From Desarmillaria ectypa (Eukaryota > Basidiomycota > Agaricomycetes > Agaricales > Physalacriaceae), in contig JAUDYN010000010.1 in the NCBI GenBank assembly GCA_030407005.1, positions 1,426,001 through 1,490,000 of the forward strand: a DNA stretch of 64,000 bases. The letters are read 5' to 3'. A program made the position numbers and the translations under genes. Under the pieces are notes generated by a model. It saw only the letters and a list, made by a program, of their open reading frames with translations. It did no database searches and was not told the DNA's origin. Positions 44,057-54,251 of this stretch are shown piece by piece (the first letter of the stretch is position 1; each line of letters opens with the position of its first letter).

Positions 44057-44370
44057 TTAGTCGAAAGATTCTTCCCCTGCTTCTTTAAATGCTAGCTATA
44101 AATAAGCACTTCCTCATGCCCAACGAGGAAAACTGACAAGAACAAAGAACCATTTCTCTTGGCATTGCAATCAGCAGTGCCATCCTTTTAACATTTTTTA
44201 TGGTCCTCACCATTTTACTTTATGAGGAAGAAATTTGAACCCTCCTCCAACAGAGGCAGGTTCACTGACCAAACTTACCACCCCAACCCCCACAACACTC
44301 TGAACATGAGCTTCCCTGGGAGCTACCCTCCACCTGACTGGGATGACAAGAGGTGATACCACTCATCTGT
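43640..44370 (+). mobile_element. Chromovirus G 5' fragment
   Basis: Plus-strand 5' LTR (43640-44056), primer site TTAGTCGAAAGAT (44057-44069, one mismatch to LTR 43908-43920), ORF0 from ATG 44116 (MPNEEN, stop, QEQRTISLGIAISSAILL, FFMVLTILLYEEEI) and gag from ATG 44306 (MSFPGSYPPPDWDD). It is cut at 44370 by the LL element. It joins chromovirus F in opposite orientation at 43639/43640. Confidence 0.85.
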
Positions 44371-45730
44371 TGATATGCCATCTATGCATTCACACCTAGA
44401 TTTTGCGATTTTGTAACAATACTATTACACATCTATCCTATACTAGTGATACATAGAGGACTATAGCTAAGGCTTCAAGCTGATAGTTAAAAGCAGTAAG
44501 CAACTGGTAGAGCCAGGACTTAGATGCAACATCATTAGTGGGTTAAATCTACCAGCCAGCCAGACTAGTAACTCAAATGCTAGCAGGACTAAGTGAAATA
44601 CAGCCACTAGCAAACAAAGAATGCTACTAGCACACAAAAACCAGGAGCAGAGTACACAGATCTTGTCAAGTTCTGTCACTAGCAGCCCAGACTGGGCATA
44701 AACACCTAAGTCAGGATAACTAGTCACATGGCAATATTAAAACAGGACTTGGAAGTAAATTAGGAATGGATTAACCTTGAGTCCAGATCTGACTATTTCA
44801 ATATAGATCTCTTATGATTGATGCTAGTGGAGCTGGACTGCACCCTCGATCATGATTGGATAGCTGTTACAGGTACCAATATCCGGATATTCATATAACT
44901 GCATTACTAGAGCATGTAGTTGTGCCAAGGGCACGGAAATACCAACTGTGGAGTCTCTAGACCGAATATTTAAAAAGAAAACAGACTAGACCGACTATTG
45001 TATGATTATTCACTATTATTCATGACTAGCCAAGAAATCCTTACCAATATACCCTATACCCAGATGATATTTATAGTTTTGCCTCAGTAGTATATAAGTA
45101 GTGGGATGGGCGCTCGTGCAAAGCAGGCAAGCCATCCCCGCAGTTGAGCCCTCACTGGTAGTAACTGGTGTCCCCAATTAAAGGCTTTTGTGCTTAACCT
45201 CGATGAAGTGATTAATAGTTGCTAAGTCACCTATAGAATTGCATTGAATTGAAGTCCATTAGAGTCACTGTTGTGTCCTGCAAAGATCCAGAGTGTTTTG
45301 AAGTTAGTTCAAGCAAAGTTCTCGGAGTTATAGTTTATTCTTAGGCCAAGAGCGCCACTAGTTAGCCAAGAGTGCGGCTAGTCAAGTGTTTATCACTTGT
45401 AGGAAGCAGTATAGGGCCAAGAGCGCCACCAGCCTGAAGCCATTTCAGTCAGAACAAGCACAGTAGCTCAAACCAAGTCACTCTTATCTAATTGTGTCTT
45501 ACCCACCCCACTAGTACGAGTAGTACTTTGTATAAACTCACTAGTAATGAATAAAACGTCTTTAAGACAATTGTACTTGATTATTAAAGTCTGCAGAGTG
45601 CTTTCATCGTACTTGAAACCGCCCGAATTCAATATTGGTGATTAAGTGTAGAGTAGTAAGAGGTTTAGTGTCATTGGTGTTCATTGCCATTCCCTAATTC
45701 TTTTGTCACTCGCCGTTACCAAGCACATCA
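44371..45730 (+). repeat. LL LTR, inverted copy
   Basis: TGATATGCCATC... to GCACATCA, 1360 bp. Contains three short 'CTCTTGGC' repeats near 45345-45440. Its U5 end is joined to the coding frame of LL gag, which reads about 15 codons into it before a stop at 45681. Confidence 0.9.
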
Positions 45731-47255
45731 CCGGCCCACTGACATCCTCCCAGAACATCTGTTCTTGCTTCTTATTCAACATTGCTAGCATTCGATCCAT
45801 TGGACAGAGGTGCGCTGGTTCGTGTGGGATTGGATTACCATCAGCCATCATGAACTTGCGGTCGACAAACTTCAACAATCCTTCTGCTAAGTGCTTCTGG
45901 ACATTCTGGCAATCTCTTACGTAGTGCCCAGGTTTCCAGTCGTACCAGCAGTTGTCAGAAGGGCCTGCTCCTGGGTGTTCATTCTGTGGTCGTGATTGCC
46001 TTGGCAAGGAGCTATTATTTCCACCTTGTTGAAAGGCTTTCAATATTTGTTCTTGGCGCTCCTTTGCCTGTTTCTCACTCACGTCAATGCGATCGAGTAA
46101 AGTAGCTACTTGCTGCTTTACTTCTTCAAATTCTGCCTTGAATCCAGAACCACTAGTGGCTCCAGTAGATGATATACTTCCACTAGTCGCTGACAGAAGG
46201 TAACTAGTGGAGCTGTTGAGAGCAATATCATCAGCTTCAGCAACAACCTCATTGAGGGTGTGCATATCTTCCCATCTTTTCATGGGTCTTGCAGCAACTG
46301 GTGCAGCAGAACTACTGACACCAGCAGCAACAGCAGGTGCACTTGTCATGCTTTTGAATCCACGCTTGATACTCAATCGCAATGCGATGTTTTCTCTAAA
46401 CGCGGGAGACAACGACTCAGTGAATTTCTCCACTAGTTCTCGATTCATGACTAGCGCTGGAGGTTTCTGCAGCTTCTTAGCTTTGGTCAAGAATCTATGC
46501 TTGAACTTCAGATACGACTCGCGCTCATCAGCCCCAAGGTTTGAGAACTTTTGCGATATACGCGTGAGCCTCTCCCAAGTGCCTGTCTCTGCGTCTGCCG
46601 CCTCTGGATAGTTTTTCAAGATAGCTTCCTTGAATTTGTCGAAGGTGCCACTATCATACTCCTCTAGGGTTTGCCATTCTTCTTCAGTACGTGCATCCGT
46701 ATACCTTACTAGCTTCTTCTTCTTCTCGTTGTCGTCAGTGATGCTGTAGTCAGAGAATAAATCCTCCATTTGCCCAAGGAAACGACGCAAGTTCTCTGGT
46801 TCTTCCCTATCAAACTTGGGTGTGTCCCTAGATGTTGGTCTAGGCATCTTTTGGTTGTTAGTCGACATGGACGGTCTACTAACGGTTTGAATGGACTGTG
46901 AGTTCATTTGTCCAGGTACTAGTGATATTCTATCTTCACTAGGGAAGGAAGTTCTTGGCCTTAGGCGTGGTGCGATGGGTCTAGTCTGTTGAACTGTTAA
47001 GTTCGCGTTGATTCGCTGCACTGTCCTAGCTTGTGAGCTATTGGGCGGTGCAGTTGCACTTCGTTTCTGCTTTAACAAGTCGTAGTTAGACGGAGATCCA
47101 ACACCAGCAGCTCGTGAATTGGCTGTTGATCTTGCTCTTGGTCTCGAGGTAGCACTATTAGGTGCTAGCCTTGAAGACGATGCTCATGCGGGCTCTGTAG
47201 TTCTAGCTTTGCCCTTCGCTTTCGCTGAGGCTTGGTTAGACAGATTGCGTACAAG
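45681..47255 (-). pseudogene. LL-family Gag
   Basis: An open frame of about 465 codons (47078 to 45681), with a further ~55 codons upstream interrupted by one TGA (GCA-TGA-GCA, CGA in origin). The first candidate codon of the long frame is TTG, not ATG, so the true start is lost or upstream. Order: basic Ser/Arg-rich N-terminus, capsid domain (DTPKFDREEPENLRRFLGQM, YTDARTEEEWQTL, FKEAILKNYPEA, NLGADERESYLKFKHRFL), an Ala/Ser linker, a Glu-rich coiled-coil-like stretch, a zinc-knuckle-like CWYDWKPGHYVRDC and the tail KFMMADGNPIPHEP. This is a Gag type I recognise from Agaricomycete LTR elements. After VSGP the frame passes into the inverted LTR, so protease and pol are absent. Confidence 0.8.
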
Positions 47256-47342
47256 CTACTAGGTTTGAACAGTAGTTTATTTAACAAGACTAGTGTCAAA
47301 TAAGCGTCTTTTATTCAACAAGATTATCAAGTCTGAAACAAA

Positions 47343-47359
47343 CCCTCGCAGTGGGCTCC
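47343..47359 (-). promoter_or_regulatory. LL primer site (tRNA 3'-end type)
   Basis: Minus strand TGGAGCCCACTGCGAGG, two bases after the LTR end. It starts with TGG, complementary to a tRNA CCA end, unlike the self-priming chromoviruses here. The tRNA species was not identified. Confidence 0.6.
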
Positions 47360-47361
47360 AG

Positions 47362-48722
47362 ATGATGTGCTTGGTAACGGCGAGTGACAAAAGAATTAGG
47401 GAATGGCAATGAACACCAATGACACTAAACCTCTTACTACTCTACACTTAATCACCAATATTGAATTCGGGCGGTTTCAAGTACGATGAAAGCACTCTGC
47501 AGACTTTAATAATCAAGTACAATTGTCTTAAAGACGTTTTATTCATTACTAGTGAGTTTATACAAAGTACTACTCGTACTAGTGGGGTGGGTAAGACACA
47601 ATTAGATAAGAGTGACTTGGTTTGAGCTACTGTGCTTGTTCTGACTGAAATGGCTTCAGGCTGGTGGCGCTCTTGGCCCTATACTGCTTCCTACAAGTGA
47701 TAAACACTTGACTAGCCGCACTCTTGGCTAACTAGTGGCGCTCTTGGCCTAAGAATAAACTATAACTCCGAGAACTTTGCTTGAACTAACTTCAAAACAC
47801 TCTGGATCTTTGCAGGACACAACAGTGACTCTAATGGACTTCAATTCAATGCAATTCTATAGGTGACTTAGCAACTATTAATCACTTCATCGAGGTTAAG
47901 CACAAAAGCCTTTAATTGGGGACACCAGTTACTACCAGTGAGGGCTCAACTGCGGGGATGGCTTGCCTGCTTTGCATGAGTGCCCATCCCACTACTTATA
48001 TACTACTGAGGCAAAACTATAAATATCATCTGGGTATAGGGTATATTGGTAAGGATTTCTTGGCTAGTCATGAATAATGGTGAATAATCACACAATAGTC
48101 GGTCTAGTCTGTTTTCTTTTCAAATATTCAGTCTAGAGACTCCACAGTTGGTCTTTCCGCACCCTTGGCACAACTACATGCTCTAGTAACACGGTTATAT
48201 GGATATCCGGATATTGGTACCTGTAACAGCTATCTGATCATGATCGAGGGTGCAGTCCGGCTCCACTAGCATCAATCATAAGAGATCTATATCGAAATAG
48301 TCAGATCTGGGCTCAAGGTTAATCTATTCCTAATTTATTTCTAAGTCCTGTTTCAAGATTGCCATGTGACTAGTTATCCTGACTTAGGCATTTATACCCA
48401 GTCTGGGCTGCTAGTGACAGAACTTGACAAGATCTGTGTACTCTGCTCCTGGTTTTTGTGTGCTAGTAGCATCCTTCGTTTGCTAGTGGCTGTATTTCAC
48501 TTAGTCCTGCCAGCATTCGAGTTACTAGTCTGGCCAGCTGGTAGATTTAACCCACTAATGGTGTTGCATCTAAGTCCTGGCTCTACCAGTTGCTTACTGC
48601 TTTTAACTATCAGCTTGAAGCCTCAGCTATAGTCCTCTATGTATCACTAGTATAGGATAGATGTGCAATAGTATTGTTACAAAATCACAAAATCTAGGTG
48701 TAAATGCGTAGACGGCATATCA
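47362..48722 (-). repeat. LL 5' LTR
   Basis: TGATGTGCTTGG... to GGCATATCA on the plus strand, 1361 bp. It is followed on the minus strand by the primer site and gag, so this is the authentic 5' LTR. Its flank at 48723 is the ORF0 of chromovirus F. Confidence 0.9.
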
Positions 48723-48805
48723 GCAGTAAAAATGACAATAAGTGTGGTGTCACTGATTGCAATGCTGAGAGAAATGGTTTTTTGAGTTTCATTTTCTTCT
48801 AGCAT
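48723..48805 (-). pseudogene. Chromovirus F ORF0, N-terminal fragment
   Basis: ATG 48803-48805: MLEENETQKTISLSIAIS then a hydrophobic run, cut by the LL element at 48722. It aligns with the ORF0 start of D, G and H. Confidence 0.65.
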
Positions 48806-48849
48806 GAATTGATGCTTCTTTTATAGCTAGCATAGAAGGAGCAGGATGA

Positions 48850-48863
48850 TACCTTTTGACTAA
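48850..48863 (-). promoter_or_regulatory. Self-complementary primer site (F)
   Basis: Minus strand TTAGTCAAAAGGTA, exactly complementary over 14 bases to the LTR at 49000-49013. Confidence 0.7.
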
Positions 48864-49109
48864 TGTTACAGCCCTGTCTAGCATGTGACTTGAGATGTAA
48901 GCTGCACTCTCTGGGCTGTCTGGTGTTCAGACAATCACCTGTGTATAAGAGTTGGGCTAGGTTTTTGGTGTAGTGGAGTAGAAGGTATATGATTGTAATT
49001 TAGTCAAAAGGTAGAGTACAAGTGTGAAAACTACTCTACTTATATACTGGATATACAGCATTATTAATAGATGAAACAGTGAGGTTCATGAGGAAACCTT
49101 GATGAAGTT
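48864..49109 (-). repeat. Chromovirus F 5' LTR, first part
   Basis: TGTTACAGCCCTGTCTAGC... homologous to 40850-41095. It is interrupted by Copia-1 at 49110 and resumes at 53668 (GTTGGATGACTATG) after the AAGTT duplication. Confidence 0.9.
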
Positions 49110-49319
49110 TGTTGTAATGAGAGCAAGGAGAATGTAGAAAGAATGGTGAAATCTTACCTCTCAAGCAAGAGGTGTCCTACTTAAATACATGTTGTACTAC
49201 TTCTAGAACTTACTATGAAATACTATGTATGTCCACTTTTACAGTCCAAACTTGATCCTGCTGAGTAAGCCAATCCTTCAAGTACATTCTAGTACTTGCT
49301 TGGGATTGCTATCCTAACA
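49110..49319 (-). repeat. Copia-1 3' LTR
   Basis: TGTTGTAATGAGAGC to ATCCTAACA. Inside it lies CTCCCTCTCAATT, the complement of the polypurine tract. Confidence 0.95.
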
Positions 49320-49326
49320 CTCCCTC

Positions 49327-52300
49327 TCAATTCTGAGCTCCTAAAATACCTGCAGATAGATATTCATGTAATAGTCTTGATAGCCCTTTAGTGAATATAT
49401 CTGCTAAGTTCTCCTCTAATGTGCAGTGCTGAACTTTGACTTCATTTGAAGCCATGCACTCATGAATAAAATGATGCCATATGTCTATGTGCTTTGATCA
49501 TGCGTGGAATATGCCATTCTCAGTGAATTTGATTGCTGACTGATTGTCGATGAAAATAGTGGTTGCACTATCAGATGGCAATCCTAATTCAGTTAAAATT
49601 GCCTGCAACCATATTACTTAGGTTGTTTGCAAAAGGGCCATATATTCTGCCTCCATAGTGGATAGAGCTACAGTGGGCTGTTTCTTTGAACTCCAAGTAA
49701 CAGCTCCTCCTGCATAGGTATAGACATAACCAGATGTTGATCTTCTATCTGTCCTGTCTTCTCCCCAGTCTGAATCTGAGTAGGGTATCAGTTCATCTGT
49801 AGTCCCTCCACCTGTGATTCCAAAATCCAGAGTCCCCTTCAAGTAATGGCAAACTCATTTCAGAGCTGTGACATGCTCAGCAGCCAGATTTTGTATGTAT
49901 TTGCTCAATTCCATAACAGCATGTGCAATGTCAGGCTGAGATCCATTGGTGGCATACATCAGAGATCTGACACCAGTATGGTAATATTGCCTGGTGGCTG
50001 TGTCAGTGCTCTAGGGATCGTCTTTGGGGATTTTCTCTAGCTATACATTCAGGTCCATAGGCATTTTGACTGGTTTGCAGTCTTTCATGCCCATTCGCTC
50101 GAGTACCTTCAAAATATATGCCTTCTGGGATAAGATAATGGTACTCTTCTCCCAATTCCTGTCTATCTTCATGCCCAATATATATTGAATCTTCCCCATG
50201 TCTGTAACATTTAGCTTCTTCTTAAGCTCTTCTTTCATAATAGACATGGTTTCATCATCTGAGGCAAGCAGTGTCATGTCATCTACATGCACAGCTACAA
50301 TTATAAGACCAGAATCCATCTGTCTGATATACACACATTGATCGCTAATCAATCTCATGTATCTGAGTCCCAAAAAGATAGCATTTAATTTCTCATTCCA
50401 AACTCAGCCAGATTGCTTGAGTCCATATAATGTCAACTTGAGATGTGCCACCTTGCCACTCCCATCAGAATATTTGGGTGGCTGTGCCATATAAATAGAT
50501 TCATTGAGCTTTTCATTTAAGTAGGCTCCAATGACATCCATTCCATGAATAATCAGGTTTCTTTGTGTGGCAATGGCTATAAGTAGGCAGAATGTGTCCA
50601 GCCTAACTATGGGTGCATATGTCTCAAAGAAATCAATTCTGGGTTTTTGCAAAAATCCTTTTGCAACAAGTCTGGCTTTGTACCTGGTGATTTTCCCATC
50701 ACCATCTCTTTTCAGCCTGTAGGTCCACTTGCAATCAACAAGCAACCTATCCTGAGATAATTCTTCCAGCTGCCATGTGCCTAGAGAAGTCAATAGATTA
50801 TATTCTTCATCCATTGCTTTCTTCCAATGATGCCAATCTGGCCTTGCTTTGGCTTCTTCAAGGCTTAATAGCTCATCACTGAGGTTATCTGCAGTCTCCC
50901 CCACACATGCATATTCTACTGCAATATTTGCAGTCTCCAGTGGTTCCTTTGTTACTTCCTGCTGCTTCTCTGGCAATTTTGTGCCTTGTGAGGCTGGATT
51001 ATTAAGGAACTGGTAACTCAGTGGGGCTACTGATACAGTCTGGACTGATTTGTCACATGGCTGAATCACCTTCCCATGCCATACAGGTAACTTTGATTTG
51101 GTTGCTGGGTCATCAAGGGGCATTTCCCCTTTTGTTTTGGCATTCCCAGCACCTGTGGATTTGTCCAAAATATCATCATTTCCATCCAGAATCTGCTCGA
51201 CTTTGCTCCCTGACTCCCCCTTGAGCAGTGGAGGATGAGACACAATGTATTCATTATTGTTAGCATTTAGAATGCTCTCTTTAGAGAATATAACATTTCT
51301 TGAGGTCTGAATCTATCTAGTCTGTGAGTTATAGTATCTCCAGGCTCTTGATTCATCTGTAAGACCTGCAAAGATAAATTCCCTTGATTTCAGGTCGAGT
51401 TTTGACCTTTTGTTATCCTGTTGCAACACCCAGCACTTTGTTCTGAATTCCTGAAGTGTTAAAATGTCCAGTTTTGTTCCACAAAACACTTCTTCTGGGG
51501 TTAGATCATTTCTGATGGCCCTGGTTGATGATTGGTTCTTCAAATATGTGGTATATGCCACTGCCTCAGGCCATAAAAATTTTGGCAGGTGATGTTCTTC
51601 TAGCATGGCATGAGCATACTCCACAAGAGTCTGATTGACTCTCTCAGCGACTCCATTTTGGGATGGAGAATATATGGCAGTCAGTTTCAACTGGATGCCA
51701 TTGCTCTGGAGGTATTTCTTCACCTCTTCATTGATATATTCCTTCCCATTATCAATCCTCATAAACTTCAGATCCCTTCTAGTGTGGACTGTGATATATT
51801 TTTGGTACTGCTGAATCTTCTTTTAGATTTCTGTACTCTGTTTTGACTTCAGAAAATACAACATTGTCCTCTGGGATTTCCCATCTGTGAAGCTTATGTA
51901 ATATCTTTCTCCATGGATACCCTGAGTTTGGGCTGGCCCTCATAAGTCCAAAAATGTTATTTCACCTATTTTGGTATAATTCCTTTTAGCTTCTTGTGGA
52001 AATGGCTTGGCATGATGTTTGGCCTGTATGCAGGCTTCGCAATCCTTCTGGAGTACTGCCAACTCATCCACATCCATTCCCTTGACCATTTTCTTCCTAA
52101 ATAGTCTCTTTACTGATCCCATGTTTAAGTGGCCCATTACACAATGTCACTTCTGCCATGTTTGGGCCAGTTTTGTCGCATGGGCCTGGGTTATTTCTGG
52201 TGCAATAATATCTAGGCTATACAGCTTCAATACTTTATCTCCATGGCCAATCCTTTTGCCATGTGATGAGATAATATCCATCTGGGATTCCTTGAATTTG

Positions 52301-53373
52301 AGTTCAAACTCAGCATCCGTGATGCGCCCTAATGATATAAGATTGAATGGTGCTTCAGGGCAATGAATACAGTCCTTTAGAGTGACTGCAGTGGTCTTCC
52401 CTCCTTCAACCATTTTAATCTTAACTGTTCCTCTTCCCAAGCCTTTTGACTTTCCTACACTAATAACTTCATGTCCTGGGGTCTCAACATAGTCAGAAAA
52501 ATGCAATCTATTCTTGACTATATGCTTAGTGGTGCCTGAGTCCCCAATCCATGATGACCCTGCAAGTGCAGTGGGTGTGGTGTCTTTTGCCCAAAATGCA
52601 TAATCTTCTTCATCAGAATCTGACTTAGCAACATGTACCTGAGTCTGGCCCTTCCCTTTCCCCTTCCATTGCTTTCCAGAATTCTTCTTCCCATTTGGGC
52701 AATTGGCCTTAATGTGGCCAGTTTCTTCACATCCATAACATGTGATTTTCAGGTTAAACTTCTTCTTGCCATGTGCTGCAAGTGTTGTTGTTGGGTCAGA
52801 AGTCTTTTCCTGCAATCAGATATCTTCTTGGAGAATTCAGGAGATCAACTTGTATGAATCCTTCAAGTCTGCAGTATCCACTGATGAAATGAATGAATTC
52901 TATGATTCTGGAAGTGATGTAAGCAGTGTGATTGAGAAGTCCTCCTCCTCAACAGTCTGCTTAAGGGATGCCAGCTCCTCCTGGTAGGACCTCATAGTCT
53001 TAATATGCTCCTCTATATTTCCTCCTTCTTCACACTGAGCTCTAAAGAATTTCCTTCTCACAAGGACAATTCCCATGGGTCCCCTTGGCTCATACATGTC
53101 CTTCAGAGCTTTCCAGGCTTCTGCCGAAGTCTTAGAACCAGCAATATACACCAGCAGGCCATCCAAAACCCACAGCCTTATTGTTGAAAGAGCCTTCCTA
53201 TCACTCTTCTTCCAATCTGCCACCAGTGCTGCTTCTGCCAGGGCCACAGAGCTTCCATCGGCATAGTCAATTAGACCTAAATCAGTTAGTATATCAATCA
53301 TCTTGACTTTCCATGTCAGATAGTTTTCTGGGCCCTTAAGAGGTTCAATCCTATACATGGACTGGCTATCCAT
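49327..53373 (-). pseudogene. Copia-1 Gag-Pol polyprotein
   Basis: One frame of 1349 codons from ATG 53371-53373 (MDSQSMYRIEPLKGPENYL) to TGA 49327-49329, with no frameshift but about ten stops. Order: Gag core (to LTSLPES, 52900), zinc knuckle CYGCEETGHIKANC (about 52690-52740), protease with IGDSGTTKHI (about 52545), the pre-integrase zinc region (MGHLNMGSVKRLF, CEACIQAKHH), integrase core (DNGKEYINEE, YSPSQNGVAERVNQTL, 51.6-51.8 kb), RT (WKYRLKRDG-type block near 50715, VDDMTLLASDD at about 50270), and RNase H (DRRSTSGYVY, EAEYMALL). RT keeps the VDDM catalytic motif. Some stops are Trp-to-stop (S-stop-NSF) and others fit Arg CGA-to-TGA. Confidence 0.9.
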
Positions 53374-53440
53374 TTGGTTCTATGTGTGTATGTAAAGTAC
53401 AAGAGTGTGAAGTTGGTGATGATGTAAGTAGTTCAGTTAG

Positions 53441-53457
53441 GGCTGGGGCCCATAACC
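53441..53457 (-). promoter_or_regulatory. Copia-1 primer site (half-tRNA type)
   Basis: Minus strand GGTTATGGGCCCCAGCC, directly inside the 5' LTR. It matches the complement of the anticodon arm of initiator tRNA-Met (GCUGGGCCCAUAACC) apart from one extra C. This is the arrangement described for Drosophila copia, where a cleaved half-tRNA primes. Confidence 0.7.
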
Positions 53458-53667
53458 TGTTGTAACAAGAGCAAGGAGAACATAGAAAGGATGGTGAAAT
53501 CTTACCTCTCAAGCAAGAGGTGTCCTACTTAAATACATGTTGTACTACTTCTAGAACTTACTACGAAATACTATGTATGTCCACTTTTATAGTCCAAACT
53601 TGATCCTGCTGAGTAAGCCAATCCTTCAAGTATATTCTAGTACTTGCTCAGGATTGCTATCCTAACA
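53458..53667 (-). repeat. Copia-1 5' LTR
   Basis: TGTTGTAACAAGAGC to ATCCTAACA, near-identical to the 3' LTR. Confidence 0.95.
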
Positions 53668-53795
53668 AAGTTGGATGACTATGATCCAATAGGAATGAAC
53701 AGAGGTGACAATCATGTAGAACTAGGGTGGATATCAGTGAATATGTTGATGCAGAGTGAAAACAATGCAAGATAAGGTTGGATGTGTCAATGGTA
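53668..53795 (-). repeat. Chromovirus F 5' LTR, second part
   Basis: Continues the LTR cut at 49109 and ends at TGGTA (53791-53795), where chromovirus H starts. The final ~40 bases (GACTAGATAAG...CATAACA in the sister LTR at 41219-41255) are missing. Confidence 0.85.
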
Positions 53796-54219
53796 TGTTA
53801 GGCACCGACTTGGGCACATGACTTGGGACTGTCAGCTGATCCCTCTGGGCTGTTACACATTCGAACAGTCACCCAATGTGAGAGATAGAAGCCTAGAGTC
53901 TTTGGTATAGTGCAGACAAGAGGTATATGGTTGTAATTTAAACAAGAGATAGAGTACAACTGTGTAGTTTACTCTACTTATATAGTATTTCTATGGTGTT
54001 ATATATAGATGAAACGCTAGAGTCCATGCACAAACAGTGTCAGAGTAGGGCAATCCGGGAGGATCATAGAACCAATAGAGAGCATCTGGGGTGACAGACA
54101 GTGAGAATGAGGGTTGTAGCCAGCAAATAGCTGGATACAAGTCGGATTCTTGAGCAGATTTAGATGGATGAGTCATAGGTATGACTCGGATAAGATAAGA
54201 TAATGGAAAAATCATAACA
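53796..54219 (-). repeat. Chromovirus H 3' LTR
   Basis: TGTTAGGCACCGACTTGGG to AATCATAACA, with the polypurine-tract complement TTACCCCCTTG directly after it. Confidence 0.95.
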
Positions 54220-54251
54220 TTACCCCCTTGTTAAAGCAGTCGTCCCAACTG

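Larger units (their letters stand above)
44371..48722 (-). mobile_element. LL element with inverted LTRs and a Gag gene
   Basis: Two 1360-bp LTR copies face each other: 44371-45730 (plus orientation) and 47362-48722 (minus orientation). Between them lie a tRNA-type primer site and a gag frame on the minus strand. The right copy is the genuine 5' LTR (LTR, primer site, gag in order). The left copy is inverted and fused to the gag 3' part. No pol is present. Flanks belong to two different chromoviruses (G left, F right). Explanations are auto-integration of the cDNA, or recombination between opposed copies. Confidence 0.8.
49110..53667 (-). mobile_element. Complete Copia-1 element, 4.56 kb
   Basis: LTRs 49110-49319 and 53458-53667, both 210 bp. 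A perfect 5-bp target duplication AAGTT lies at 49105-49109 and 53668-53672. It carries a half-tRNA primer site, one Gag-Pol frame and a polypurine tract. It is inserted in the 5' LTR of chromovirus F, whose sequence is continuous once the element and one AAGTT are removed (compare 41080-41110). Confidence 0.95.
40850..53795 (-). mobile_element. Chromovirus copy F (interrupted and internally deleted)
   Basis: 3' LTR 40850-41255, pol 3' part 41288-43639, then a break (G fragment and LL element), ORF0 start 48723-48805, 5' LTR 48864-49109 continued at 53668-53795. The middle (gag to most of RT, about 5 kb) is gone. The left target-duplication copy AATCC (40845-40849) is matched by AATCC at 63919-63923, beyond chromovirus H. 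F was thus inserted in the Copia-2 LTR, and its last ~40 LTR bases were later replaced by the matching end of H's LTR. Confidence 0.8.

Noticed and set aside
44371..48722. DIRS-type or DNA transposon with 1.36-kb terminal inverted repeats
   Set aside because: The repeats are LTRs (TG...CA, one followed by a TGG primer site and gag), the same LTR occurs alone in B, and there is no tyrosine recombinase or transposase.
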